From Eopsaltria australis (taxonomy: Eukaryota; Chordata; Aves; Passeriformes; Petroicidae): DNA of 64,000 nucleotides. The position numbers were made by a program, and so were the translations under genes. The notes beneath the pieces were generated by a model. That model worked only from the letters and a program-made list of their open reading frames with translations, was not told the DNA's origin and made no database searches. This document shows, one piece after another, positions 39,142 through 53,000 of the stretch. Numbering within the stretch: the stretch's first letter is position 1; each line of letters begins with the position of its first letter. The DNA is taken from contig JAVTVJ010000508.1 of NCBI GenBank assembly GCA_034509425.1, positions 1,116,001 to 1,180,000 of the forward strand, written 5' to 3'.

Positions 39142-40599
39142 GGCCTGCAAAAAGATAAGGTACATTTTTAAATTGCTGGACTTCAGAAATGATGGTTTTA
39201 CATATATGATTAGAGGGAAAAAGAGAAAAGAAAGTGTTAGGGAGTCAAAGAAAGGCTCATATGCTGCCTCTGTTGTTTGTGCACCATGAATGTATTGTCC
39301 TGTGCTGAAGAATTACTGAAGTGCCTGTTTCCACAGCCAAGGATGTGAGATATCAAGTGACTTAAAAAAGATAGAGCCACTCACATCCACAGTGATGCAG
39401 ATTGATGACTGAACACCACAGAGGGTAAAAAGAAGGAACTGCATAGTACCTGAAGAAGGAGTTTCAAGAAGATACATTTATTGAGATAGTATTTTTGAGT
39501 AGTCAAGAATGCTTGAGAGTATTTCTCTAATACCGTCATCTTGGATCTCTCCATGCAAATATATAAATAATGTAATATTCAAAATGTAATCTTCATGCAA
39601 TTTGTTTAGTTCAAGTTTTGGGCTGATTGGATATTTTTTTAATAGTGAAGGGTAGGCACTAACTTGTATGTCTATATAACAAGTCTTTTTATGTGAATTA
39701 TTCTGAGCTTGCAGTTTTATTGGTGGGAAGCATTGAAATTCTTATTCCGTCAACAGTTTTTAGCTAATATGGGCAGCACTGTAAAGATGCTTCAGTAACA
39801 GTGTCTACAGCAGGATCCTGAGCTGCTGACCTCAGGAAGACTGTTATTACCTGCATGCCTAGGGAGGAGAAAGAACCTCTTGCCAGACTATCAAGAGAAT
39901 GTGAACCAAGCTTAGTGAAGTTCCTGCTATACCCAGTCTCTCCACTCTCTTTCCATACCAGAAAACCTGTTGGTGTTCTGGTAATTGAATGTGGAACCGG
40001 AGGGAGAATACTTCTTTCTCTATACAAAAATTAAAATACCATTCCTTAGAAGTCTTGTAGAAGGGATTTTTTGAAGCATATGCACAGACACAAGGAATAG
40101 TCTTACACAAATAGTGATTAATTTATTTAATGTATTTTCATCTGCTGTTTAATTAATCCAATTAATTGTAGATCTTTTAGTATAATCTACAATAAAGTAT
40201 GTCTTTCAACCACTGTAAATACATTCCATTCACTATTTGTTTTCCTCTGCATGACATACGGTAATGTAAATACATCAGAGTGGTACAATTCAATAACCAA
40301 AATATTTGAAAGGAGCTGAACACATTAGGAATTCATGACTAAATCACCATGAGTGAAAAGTATGATTTCTGCATGAGGCTTATCTAACAAATAATATGAA
40401 AACTGTCTGGTGAGAAACAGGTAGAAAGTATTCCAGAATATAGAAGTTTAATTGGGAGCACTGACCCAGGGCCATGCTAATGATATTTTGGTTCTGATGC
40501 ATGGCTAAGCAACCTTGGTCTCTTCAGTGTCAGTTCTCCTATCTTACCTTATGACACTGTACCAATGACTTTTGGGTAGAAGGGGAGCACTCCTATGCA

Positions 40600-40629
40600 A
40601 GAAAAGATTTCCTTGCAGAAATCTTTTCT
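40600..40629. repeat. Perfect 12-bp inverted repeat (hairpin)
   Basis: Arms 40600-40611 (AGAAAAGATTTC) and 40618-40629 (GAAATCTTTTCT) are exact complements around the loop CTTGCA. No transposon features flank it. Confidence 0.65.
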
Positions 40630-42406
40630 GCAAGTCTGCACCTCAGGACCACTAAATGGAAGTTAATTTGCTGCAGTGGTGGAATTTGTTACAGTCATTT
40701 TAGGAGTGTTGTCTGTTAGCTTTAGACAGCTCGTAGATTTTTTTTTTAAAGAAAGTGTTTGGTTTGTTTGTGCACCTCACCCTTCTCAGATATTATGTTT
40801 TATAGTGCTTTTTTCTACACAGTTTTAATATCTAATTTTCAATAAAATGATTTCCCACAGCTATACAATACTCCTGGTTTACCTTGTTAAATGGAAATTC
40901 AGGTCTTGAAATCAGCTAACCCTGCTGAAGCACAGAACAGCTCTGCAGTGTCATGGTCATTAACAGTGCCAATCACAGCATTCAGGAACACATTTTTCCT
41001 ATCACCATTACAGGCGCCAATGGAACACTGTGGAGCAAAATGAAAGGGGTTAGTGACATTACAGAACAGAATACTTGCCTTGAGAGACAAACCTGAAAAT
41101 GTTTGAGAGACAGAGGAAAGATTACTTCTTCCAGCTGAGCTGTATCCAACATTTTTAAGCATCCAATAAAAAGACGGACTTTTGTGAGATGCACATACCT
41201 TTACCTGCTATGTAAACCTAGTCTATCCCAAGCTCTTTCATAGCTTTCCAGCATGTATGGATATGTGCAGAATATTCTTTGGCTGGGGTGCCTGCTGGGT
41301 CAGCAGGTATTTCTCCCATCACTTTTAGTGCTGTTTGTTCACTAGAGATTATTATGATATAGTTGGGGCCTAATGAAAGGAGTGATTATGGTTCATTTTT
41401 TTCATATACCTTCTCTCATGAAGCTCTATAATGCCCAAGTGAATTTATGTATTTCTAATTCTATAAGTGAATTTATGCATATTATATTTCTCCCCTTCCT
41501 TCTCTTTTAAACCTGAAGGCTGATTTTAGTGAAGTCTGATGAGCAGAGAGGTCTTAGAGGCAGGTGAGGTTCCTATAAATTTTATGAATGTAGGTGTTGG
41601 CTGCTTGTCCTAGAGCTTACCTTTTTCCCTTGGCTGGCCTCCAATTTCAGGCTGGCCACCACTCCCTAGGGACCCTGGCCTGTAACTGAGGCTTCAGCAT
41701 ACAGGATTCATCAGCTGGTCAAAACTTGACATGGTCTGGAGTTTTAATCCCTTTCTTGTTTGATCTCTGGGTGACCAGGCTTGGCTATGCTCAGCTGTGC
41801 AGCTGAACAGGACCCTGGATATGTCACTGTGGTTTCTGCATCTGGGGCAAGATGGCAAGTAGCAAAGGCCATGCTGGCTTTGGGACAGGCTGCACCTCCT
41901 ATTGACCAGTTCAGTACCAAACTGATCCACAGCCATGCTGCTGAGCTCCTCTTGCCTCTGCTGCAGTTACTGCACCATTGCTTCCTGTGCTCACGGAACT
42001 ATCTGTATGGCTATAATCAGTGCATAGGGATATATGTCAAATCAATCATTTTTGTAGAGCTAAGAGATATAAATGCTTCCATTTTCTGCCATCTTTAAGG
42101 TAGGTTAGAGGTGAACCATGGAATGGACAGTATGTTGTAGGATTAGAGATTTGTTGTAGGATTCTATTTGACAATAGAATTTTCTATTTCTAGCAATATA
42201 CTGAGGGGGATTTAAAAATAATAGGATAAAATAGGATAACTGTCACTGACATCTTTCAAAGCTGTCTTTTAGGCTGTGCTTAGGGACAAAAATTAACAGC
42301 GTCAATGTAAGAAATATTTATTTTTTGCTGATATGACCAGTTCACATCTAGGCATTAGCCTTCCTACAAATCTGTTGTTCAAGTTTTAAGATAATACATA
42401 CAGTGT

Positions 42407-42414
<8 letters not shown>

Positions 42415-42453
<39 letters not shown>
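42415..42453. repeat. (TA)19 microsatellite
   Basis: Uninterrupted TA dinucleotides, then a shorter TA-rich continuation to about 42460. Confidence 0.95.
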
Positions 42454-42461
<8 letters not shown>

Positions 42462-43520
42462 GTTTAGATATCTGTATTATATAGTATTGTGTAATGACTC
42501 TGGATTGCTTTAAAGCTCTGTAAAGAAAATACAAATTGTTTAAAAAGGTATACTGTTGAATGATAATTGCTTTGAATGCATAAGATTGAGATAATGGAGA
42601 GTCAAACCTGTAATGTCTGAGATGAAGGGTTTTGCGAGTAGTTACCAAGAATATATTTTCTACTACCGAGCTTCAGTTCTTATGATCTAGAAAGTGAAAA
42701 TAGTTTTGGAAATTCATGTCATTCACTGTTCACTGCAAATAATTTGATACCTAGAACCTTATGCCATGGTCCCATTTTGTCAGTTTCTTGGATAGTAAGC
42801 ATGAAATATTCTCATTTATATGTAGAATAAGAAGAAATAATTTTAAGTTTTATACTTGCAAGGATGCAGAGAACACTCTCTCAATAAAGGTAGGTCATCT
42901 TGTTAAGAAACACAACAGTTTGAATTCTGCAGATAATAGAACAGCACTGTGAGGGCACAGTAGGAGGAACTGCATGAATGTAGCTCTGATGTAACTGTAA
43001 AACTGTAAATATTAATTTGCTACTGTATTGCCTGTTTCATGGAGGTATGAAAGGATGAATGTTTTATTTGAAATGTCACTTGTAAAACTAGTCAAGCCTA
43101 ATAGTAGCAAATGGCAGTATCTTTTGCTAAATTGGACTAGCATTTGCATGTGGTCAGGCAATGTTTGAGTGTGGTATTTAAAGAAAAGAGTGAAACATTG
43201 AGCAGAATCAGGAAGTGCTAGATAAGACAGTCTGCTGGCAGGAGAAACACGTGGAGTCTGGTCCCAGCTACATAGGTTTTTTAGTGCTTGTTTTGCTTTG
43301 TTTTCTGATTGACTAAATAGTGTCAGGCCATGGAGCTGAGACCAGGACCTGAACCTTACTCTAAGAAGCAGGCATGCTAAGCAGCAAACATGGAAGTCAG
43401 TCTCTTTTGCCTGCATTCCACTCTCCCTCTCCCATTTTCTTGCATTTTTATAGCTGGAGAGCCCAGGATAAACAGGAGACCATGCTTTCCAGGACTGTAC
43501 TGTCCAGTACTTCAGAGAAG

Positions 43521-43542
43521 TTTTTCTTTTCTTTTCTTTTCT
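43521..43542. repeat. (TTTTC)n microsatellite
   Basis: Four consecutive TTTTC units on the plus strand. Confidence 0.9.
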
Positions 43543-46500
43543 GGTTTCAATTCCAGATTTTCTGTTTTGTGCAATGTCGGTAAGTACTAGGTGGAAAAAA
43601 GCTGGATTTCTTGCAGCATTTGGGCATTCACTGGACTCAGCACTACTGCTGATGTACCTTACCTGAACACACCACTCAGATGAGAGTCTTGCAGGGACAT
43701 TGCTAGGAGCAATGCATTTAGATTATGCTCTGTATCACATCTGGACCACTGGGATTCTGCACTGCACACCCTTGGTCAGCTCTGCACATGAAAGGAAAGC
43801 TTGCAACCTCACGTCTAAAGTGCAAATGTCAAATGTCAACTGAAAAGTTAGCACTGGTAAGTCTTTCTGTTGCTGCAGTGAGGGATTTCTAGGTCCTTTT
43901 TTTGGAGGATTCTGCTCAAGTAACGTTTTAGATAATTAAACTACCTCTTAATCTCTTACAGTTCCTCACTGCATAATTTTATTAAGTCTCACAGTACTTA
44001 TTTGTTCTCCATTATTAAAACAAAATGTGGAAATAGGAGATCCAAATAATATTACTTGTTTTTCCTAATCTGAGATATGTACATGGACCAAAATGTACTC
44101 TTTTAGTAAGTACACACAGCTCCTTACAGTATAGTACCAACAGTAACCAAGTAAAACATACCTGTTGTGCAATTCTGTGCTGCATTGTGAATTTGGTATT
44201 AATGTAATGCTTCAAAAGCTAACAGAACATTTAGTTGATATACTGTATCTCTCTATTATGTATAATATCTCTTCATAAATATGCATGCATAACAAAACTG
44301 TGGCAATTTGAGGAATTTATGTAAAACTTAGGAATTCTCTTTGAAATGATGGGTCCTCAAGATATATCTGTTTCAACCTGCGCGCTCTATATTGATGAAA
44401 AGAAATAAGTTTGTTTTTTTCCCTAACCTTTTTAGTGCATTGAATTTTCAAAGGACACTGCCACAAGGCCAACCATGGAACATAATGAAATGCTGGCATG
44501 CTGAAATCAGATGGAAGACCTTCAGACATAAAGAGCTGGCAACTGCTCAGAATGATTTATTTTCCTAAGTGGGTTAGTTACCAAAACATGGATCACATCT
44601 TGGGAAAGCTTGGTGATGTTGAAAGAGAAGTCAAAATTAAAAAAGGAAAGAGATGCAAAAGTCAAAAGGAAAGGTAAGTTAATGGCCATTTTGGAGTAAG
44701 ACATAAGAAATCAGAAGAAAAACTTGTTGTAGGAATGTAAGAAGTTATTTTCTACTGTCACAGCCAGACAGAGACAGTTGAAACCATAAAATTAGTGGAA
44801 TTACAAGGCTAGATTCAAATTCGTTTTTCACCAATTTAGGAAAACCTAGTTAGACAATAAATGGAGCTGGGATGACCTTCAGTGGATACAGTGAGAAGTT
44901 GGAGAGAGCTAAATTAAAGGACTTAATTATGAAACATTAGACTTCTGGTATACTTGTCAGTCTTGAAATACAATTATGAACCTATTTAAACCAAAGCTAT
45001 TTTAAGGTGAGGTAGATTTTCAACCCTTAAACTCCTTAACCTTTACTTAAAATCTGTAAATTGGGGGTATGGATATTCAAATATGGCTCCTAGTGAACAG
45101 ATACACTTTCAAAACAGAAAGAGAAATGCTTCTTTTTAATGTAAAAGGCCAACATGTTAATGTATGCCTGGGGGCTTCTGAAATTGAAAAATACAAGAAG
45201 AGTAGGAGGATGAATAATTGCTTGTACTAAGAATATGTTGAGACTTTAACATGGAACTTCCAAGTGCTAAAATGAAGAAAGAAATACAAGTCTAGTAGAT
45301 TTTGACTCAGCATTATGGTTTAAGGCTTAGGTATGCTGTAATGTGAAAAAAGTGCATTATATAGCAGTTTTGAGAAAGGATTTCTTAAGCCTCTCTACCA
45401 GGGGATGGTGAAAGATTTGTTCTGGTCTGTTCAGTGTGAGCATCCTAGAAGGAACTTTTGGAACCAGAGTATTTTATGGGTTTCTATTAAGTAAAGAAAC
45501 ATATATACTTAAAAAACTCTTTACAAATGTCCCAGTGTCATAGAAGATACATCTTTCTCTGCCTTTGTAATAAGACCAGAAAAAAATTACTGTAAGTAGA
45601 TGACAGAGATCAACTGCTTCAAAAATGAAAAACACATTTTTTCACTCATGAGGTGAAGAATTTATTTATTGTGAGACCAGGTTGCAGCTTTTGAAGCACA
45701 GTACAAAAGGAAAGTAGGGTTTCAGCACCAGATAATGAGAAAACAAAAACCCAGTGCTGTAAAAGGACATAGAATTCTTAGTGACTAAATTGCTTAGCTA
45801 CTGCTGCATGAAATAGTATATTTCAGGTATGTCTGTTAGTGCCTCTGCCCTGTTTCTATGGCATTTATTTCCCAAAGCCTGTATTTTACACTGAATTAGC
45901 AACTTTCATTGTCCTGAGTTACAACAGTTGACATTAGGATATATTAAGGAAGCAGTCTGACAATTATTAAGTACAGTCAATTTCAGATTATTTTGGTCAT
46001 GTACATAAAGTGGTCACATACTTTACATTCACTACTGGAAGGTCAGTATCCCTTTGGAAGTAGAAGGGACTTTAATTCTTAATTCCTATTAAATCTATTG
46101 GGAGTTAAGCAGAGAAACCTCTGGCAAAACTCTTGAAATTTCAGATTTCTAGTCCTTTACATTTCTATCTACAGCTATATAATAATTTCCTTGCTGGCTC
46201 TTCTGAAATTGAGAGCATGTAATCCTTTTTACTGGGATTGCAGTGTTACTTCTGGACAGGAAAAGAAAATACATGAAGTTCTTATTTAAGACATAGAACC
46301 TCATGTAGACTAGGTGAAAGGAGTTCCTAAGGAACAGTTTGACACAAATAGATTGCTTTTATTACTGAAACAGTAAGAACAACAAGGCAGAAAGGTAAGC
46401 AGATGTACATCAGTCATGTATGGCACATATACATTGCAAGTGTGCAAAGAGGCACTTTATATTAGTATGGTGTCCTTGAGCCTGGGCTGACTTGTGGATT

Positions 46501-47547
46501 TTCCTTTGCCTTTGTGGATAAATCTTGGGGGGGCCAAAGCAGTGGAGTCTAAGTTGAATACACAAGTTCTGAAGTGTATTTCTGGAATAAGACAGGGCAG
46601 AGTAATTATTTTCTAATATTTATTATGATGTAGGTCAAATGATTTACTAGTAGCAGACTGAGAGAAAAAAAGGCAGAATCTATTTTAAGAACTAATTTAG
46701 ATTTTCACATAAATGGAATTCAAGAATAATTCTACTGCATTACACAGAAGTATAAGGGCTGGTGCAAGGTCAGAATAAAGCCTCTTGTGTTTTCTGTACA
46801 AAATGAATTTAAATCAGGATGACTGCACTGATTTCAGCAACTTCAGGCTGTTTTAAAATCAGATGAAAAATTGGCAGTCAGTTATCACAATAAATAATTC
46901 AGCTAATATTCTTCTAAGGAAAGAGATGTAGATGGAGACTAAAGTGGCTGCAGTTCACAATGAGCACCATCGGGTGCAAGGTGCACTACTGGTCAAATGA
47001 CAGGGAAGCCTCCATCCTATCAGCACATCTACTGCATCCAAACCTGTACTTTGTATTTGACCTTGTCCTAAACTCCCACTGATGCCAATGGGAAACCCAT
47101 GTGCAACAAGGTCTTTTATTCTGGCTGTCAAATCTTAATATTTTCAAAATGTTGATTTGGGCAGGAGTTGACATAATTCTCATTTGGGGCTTTACACTGA
47201 AGCACTTGAATTCCATTTGGAGTACAGTACTAGCTCCAGAAAACCCATCTCTAAAAATCCCACTCCGAAAAGAGGATTAGTGTACATGTGTTGCATTTGC
47301 TCCCTTTTTTCCATAACCTTTTAATGCCTCAGGGATTGAGTTTCACTAGACACAGTGGGAGAATCCTGGTACATCTGGTTTCCCTGTGGTCTTACATGAT
47401 GACTGAACAGTCTCACAGCTTTTGCAGTCAGGTTCCCTAAGGGCTCACACTGTGATTAGATTTGTTCACCACAAATATATCCTTGTTTGCAATGAAGATA
47501 CAAATGAACTGAGCTTCTGTTTATGCATTCTGTTTACAACTAGGATT

Positions 47548-47620
47548 TCATAGAATCATACAGTAAATTAGGTTGGAAAGGACCTCTGGAGGTCACCTTG
47601 TACATTTCTTGGCTCAGACT
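47548..47620 (-). mobile_element. Short CR1 3'-end fragment, minus orientation
   Basis: The plus strand begins TTTCATAGAATCATACAG, then GGTTGGAAAGGACCTCTGG and AGGTCACCTTG. This is the reverse complement of a CR1 3' terminus. Similarity fades after about 70 bp. Confidence 0.88.
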
Positions 47621-49179
47621 CTTCCCAAAGATGATTCCTGTTTTCCCTTTTTTTGGATGGACAGTTTAGAATATCCTTTTATCTGACAGTGTCCTCTGCT
47701 TTTCTGCTTCTCCTAGATGTATTCACCCTAGCCCACAGGGATGCTGTATTTTAAAAGATTATATACTGGGTTTTTAAAAATGAAGTGTACCAACAATATT
47801 ACAGTTTAGAATGTGAAATCTGGCATGGAAGGTTAAAGACATATCAGCCACACAGCTATTCCTGAATGCTTAAACAAATAGATCAGCACCTATTTGCCTT
47901 TTTTCACAGCAGGAGATCAATCTATGGAGCGAGAGGGTAGCAGTGGCCTGGGCATGCATTTGGCACCCAGGGAGAGACAGCTGTCTGTCACTTCCTAGGC
48001 AGGATTTGAGGTTAGCCAGCATCCTGTGCATCAGGACAGCCTGCTGCCACAGCCCTGGCGTGGGGCATAGCTGTGGCAAAGTTATATGGGACTCAGAAGG
48101 CAGTATGGGCACCCCTCTAGAAGAGCTTGAATTCAATTTAGGACAATAAAATTTTGAGCTGACTTCATTGAGATTTGCACTAGAGACATCATTATTACTA
48201 AGTAATATGCACCTGCTCTCTGAAAAGCACTTTTTGCTTCTGTTTATTATAAATTTTTTTTGTGATTTATGGATTTTTTTCTGCAAATACAATGGGATGA
48301 AAAACATGACTGTGTGACATTTAGTGCTGAATAGTGGCTTCTTATTGGCTACTGCTCCATATAAACAATCAGCATCCTTATTTTTTTTTAAATTTCTTAC
48401 TTCTTATGAAAGACACCTTTTCTTTTTGACCACTTTATAGATTATATACTGTCTGCAAATATTGGATAGACTTTTGGAATGTGATCACAAATGGCCTTTC
48501 TGAAAAGATCAAAGTTTAAAAGAGCTTAATTGTTCCTTGCTTTCTATGCAGATGCTAGAATAAATATGTGCTGTTGAGGAAAAATGAGTCAATATGGCTT
48601 CTGCTGATCCTCCAGATCTTTTGAATAGATAAGAAATAAAATTTAAAACTGCTACCATAGGACTTATGAACAATCGTGTTAGGTTAAATACAGAGAAATA
48701 AGTGCAGGTATTGAGCTTGTAATTTCCATAACCATATCCGTTCAGAAATAGGTTGGCAGCAAATGTCCTTGAATTCTAGAATTAAAGACATTCTCTTTTC
48801 ACAGGTAACTCATGAAATGGAAAGTGAACAGATTTTGATAAAAGTGACCATTTTCTTCACTTTAATTCTGCTGAGCTTAAAACTGGTCATGTTTTGGGAT
48901 GGCTGCTTTTCTGTGAGAGGGTAGGGAATGACATGGAATTATATTATTTATTATAAGCACTATCACAGTGTGTACAATCAGCTGCATAAAGAGAAGAACA
49001 GAAAAACAGAAGAAAAAGACATACCTTTCTCTTCTAAGTTTCACAGAACTGTGCTGCTCTGCAGTGTTTTAGCTCCATTCAGGAAAATAAGGTAACTTTC
49101 ATGCTTTTATACTTGCCAATGTTTGCAGCTCCTAGGTCTGATGGAGGGCACTCTGCTTGCAGGCCTTCACTTATGCTAA
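47621..49179. other. Intergenic DNA, nothing recognised
   Basis: No gene or clear repeat is visible. The 145-codon minus frame at 47870-48307 has no recognisable motif. Confidence 0.5.
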
Positions 49180-50062
49180 TGCACCTTCAGCAAATTTTCT
49201 GATGACACCAAGCTGTGTTGTGCAGATGACCCACCAGAGGATGCCTTCCAGAGGGACCTTGACTGGCTTGAGTGGTGGTCCCATGTGAACCTCATCTCAT
49301 GAAGTTCAACAAGGCCAAGTGCAAGGTCCTACACCTGGTTCAAGGCAATCCCAGACACACCTACAGACTGAGTAAATAGGTAATTGAGAAAGACTTGGGG
49401 GTAATGGTTGATGAAAAACTCAACATGAGCCAACAGTGTGCACTCACAGCCCAAAAACCAACTGTGTCCTGGGTTGTATCAAAAGCAGTGTGGTCAGCAG
49501 GCTGAAGGAGGTGATTCTCCAGCTCTACTCAGCTCTTGTGAGACCCCACCTGGACTACTGCATACAGTCCTGGTGCTCCCAACAGAACAGCATGGAACTC
49601 TTGGACCAAGTCCAGAGGAGGGCCACGAAGCTGATGACTGGAGCACTTCTCCTAAAAGACAGGTTGAAAAAGTTGGGGCTGTTCAGCCTGGAGGAGAAGG
49701 TTGAGTGGAGACCTCACTGCAACCTTCCAAAATCTGAGGGGGGCCTGCAGGGAAGCCAGAGATGGACACTTCATAGAACTGTAGTGACAGGACAATGAGT
49801 AATGGGTACAAACTGAATGAGGGCAAATTTAGGTTAGATATTAGGAAGAAATTTTAAACTGTGAGGGTGGTGAAACACTGGAACAGGTTGCCCAGGGAGG
49901 GTGTGGATGCTCCAAACCTGGCGGTGCTCAAGGCCAGGTTGGATAAGGTCTTGAGCAACCTGCTTTGGTGGGAGGTGTCCCCGCCCATGGCAGGGAAGGT
50001 TGGGACTAGAAGGCCTTCAAGGGCCAATCCAACCCCTTAACACTCTCTGATTCTGTGGGTCT
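49180..50062 (+). mobile_element. CR1 LINE fragment with ORF2 C-terminus and 3' end
   Basis: The 5'-truncated CR1 starts within ORF2 (GCACCTTCAGCAAATTTTCT, then GATGACACCAAGCTGTGTTG). Residues in the frame at 49436-49798 such as VVSRLKEVILQLYSALVRPH, LDYCIQSWC and GLFSLEEKVEWR are the hallmark C-terminal end of CR1 reverse transcriptase. After that come the non-coding tail blocks GGTTGCCCAGGGAGGGTGTG and GGCCAATCCAACCCCTTAAC, ending at GATTCTGTGG. The frame is broken before 49436, so the copy is dead. It is the longest CR1 protein remnant in the window. Confidence 0.93.
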
Positions 50063-53000
50063 CTTTGTTCAGCATACTAAAGGGACATTTTATGTTTTTC
50101 ATTAAAATCTCTGTTTTGATCTGATCAGATGAATGATCCAGAAACAAAAGGCTCTGCTGTCTAGTATGCCTGTACCTTAATGTGACAGAGCTGCCCACAC
50201 ATTTTCAAATTCCATTACAGAGAAACTTTGAGCTGAGGAGACAGTACAAGGTCTGGAAATGTTTTGAATGCCTATATTGTTTTACTATTCTTTTACTTTT
50301 ACTTCAAAGAAAGATGTACTTTTACGTTATTTACCATATCATACCTGGTATGTAAATTCCAGGTTGCTTGCTGGAAAACTTGCTTTCCAAATATAGTATT
50401 TTGTGTTACTGTATATTCATGTGAACTGAAAATCTTTGTAACTAAAAACTGGTTACATTCTTTAAGAAGTGAACACTTAGCAGTGTAGTCAGTGTCTAAT
50501 ATATTAAAAACTTGTCACTTAAAACTTCTGAAGACTTATTTTGGCAGGAATTAAGTAGTTTGGATCCTGTGCATCAATAATCACATCAGATCTTACCCAA
50601 TTTATTGTGCTTTATATTTTTCTCATCTGGTGAACAACACTTCCTGTTGGCTTCAGATCATTTACTATTTGTTCAAGTGTAAACTGGGAGGACAACCAGA
50701 CCCAAGCTCTCTTTTCCACCACTCCTAACAATCTCATCATTATACCAGTTCAGATCTGCCAAACCTTTCATCAGACGTAGAAATGAACGGAAAGGTTACT
50801 TCTGCAGCATAATAATTAGGACATTTATCATGTTAACAGACTTATTACGGCTCATGTTTACCTTGTTATAAACAGTGAACTCCCCTTCTGACAAAGCTTA
50901 TGTAAAGAGCATTATGCAAGGGGGAACCAAGAGTTTTGGACTGTGTCTAACTGTGTCTAGTCAGTGCACAAGCCTGGGCTAGTCTGGCTTGGCTAGCTCC
51001 CACAGAAGCCCATAGTGGCTGAGAACCACAAGCACAACACACTCCTGAAAACTCAGTGAGTATCCTGGAGATACCAACTGCTTCCTGTGACACCATCCTA
51101 AGCCAGTGACTCTCCTTCCACTTTGCCCCAAGGACACAATTAGGATGTGAACATTAATACCTGAAGACATACAAAGATCCTCAAACACAAGATGTCATAG
51201 AATTGCCAGGTCTCACAATACTATTAAAGCAGAATCACCAGCAGCAGCAGGATTTATCTGAGTAGGAGAAAGGGGTTTACCAGTGTTCATGCACCCAGAG
51301 AAGCAAGGAACTGTGTGACGTCTTTGTGTTCCAGCCCCAGGTACTGCTGTACGGAGCACAACGCAGGCCTAGCTTGTGTGCAGCACTTGAAGGTATGTCA
51401 GGAGAAGTGAAGGCCTTCTCTCCATTCCCAAAGGCACTGTACATGGACTGTTAAGTGTTTTAGGACGGCTGTTTTTTAGCTACACTATTGTTAAAGCATA
51501 TGGAAATCATAGCAGTCAAAAGCTACTCTTTCTTGTCCTGCAGGCTTTTTTATCAGAGGGTAGGCTGAGTGGAAGAGGTGGACATTGTCAGGCTGTTTCT
51601 GCTCTGAAAACAGTTACTAATAGTTTTAGCTTAGTGCACAAAGTGAACTGATTTGTGCAGTAGCTGAAATCCTGAAAGAGCTAGAACCCTGTTTTCACAA
51701 AATGCTGCGATAAAACTAGCTCTTTTAAAGTTAAAAAAAAAGAGTGTAATTCAAATAACTAAAGCAATAGAACATAATATTTCATTAAAAGACAAAAAAA
51801 CTAACAGAAAACGGTCTTTTATATCCTTGCATCTCCAGCTAGAAAACTGACGTAAATAGCTTTTCTTGTATAAAGGCAACTACATAAGGTATGTTGAAAA
51901 TTCAGTCAAAAGGAAAAAAAAATACTTCAAGTTTTCCTTGTACCAGGCAAACAGGATTCTTAGCAACTACAAGCTGACTGTGTCAAAGGGGACCAGGTCC
52001 CTGAAATGCTTTAAAGTAAGTTACTGAAATTGGCTAAACAACTAGTAGGACCAAGAGAAGTACATTCACTGCATAAAAGTTAACTGAAAACATACATTAT
52101 GATGTATTAGTTCGTGAAGTTATCTAACATAAGCAAAAGTAGATAAGAAAGTAAGTCAACAGAAGGAATCTCAAAAGTTTGTCATTTCAGTCATCTCAGT
52201 TTCCCTTTTCATAAGAATTACTTCATCAAACTGATGACAAATCATACGTCAAGTTTATTAAGACAGAGGAAAACAGGGGTATCTGATTTTACACTCAAGT
52301 AACAGACGAATGCAAGTCTTTAACAACAAAGCCATTACGCTGTGCAAAAACCTTTCAATGAAGTACATACAGCTTTGGGCAAATAATACAATTTCTCACA
52401 TCCTTATTGCCTGAAGATAATTAACTCCGTTAAAATTTTGTTTTCCTGCAGTGAAACTGTTGCCCAATTCTGTGAAAATATTGCCAGGGATCTTTTCCAA
52501 GGTGTAGAAAAAGGAGTCTGTGAAAACCTGCTTGTGTTAAAATGTATTCTATTGAAAGTGCAATACCTAACATTTCACAGAAAAAATGGCAAAATTTTTT
52601 AACTTTCGGAACTATAAAGTCAACTGAGTGGCAATTTTGTGGGAGGTTTTGTTGGTTTTTTTTTTGTTGTTGTTTGTTTTTTGCTTTTATTGTTGTTTTT
52701 TTGTGTTTAGTTCATCTGGAGCATCAAAGATCACAGTTTGATCTGTGCTCGCACCCACCCAGTTGAATTATCACGTACAGGATCACCTACTGCTGCTAGG
52801 CAGCTTTCAAAGGTAATGCTTCTGTCTGAAGCTCCTCTTAGGGCTGTAAATTTCATTTATACATAGCAATTATGCATTGTGTCCCCTTCTGCCAAAAATC
52901 TGTCGACCCAATTACTTACATAAGACCTGCCCATAGCCATTGCTTTCTGGTCTACTGAACAGAAACACGGAGGAAGTGGGAGAACAGTATCAAAAACCAT

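Larger units (their letters stand above)
35261..47547. other. Intergenic DNA upstream of GPR85, no gene seen
   Basis: No recognisable protein on either strand in this stretch of about 12 kb. The longest frame (36795-37292, minus, 165 codons) is hydrophobic and low complexity with no known domain. A 100-codon frame at 37456-37758 (minus) was considered and not accepted. Simple repeats and inverted repeats are listed separately. Confidence 0.55.
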
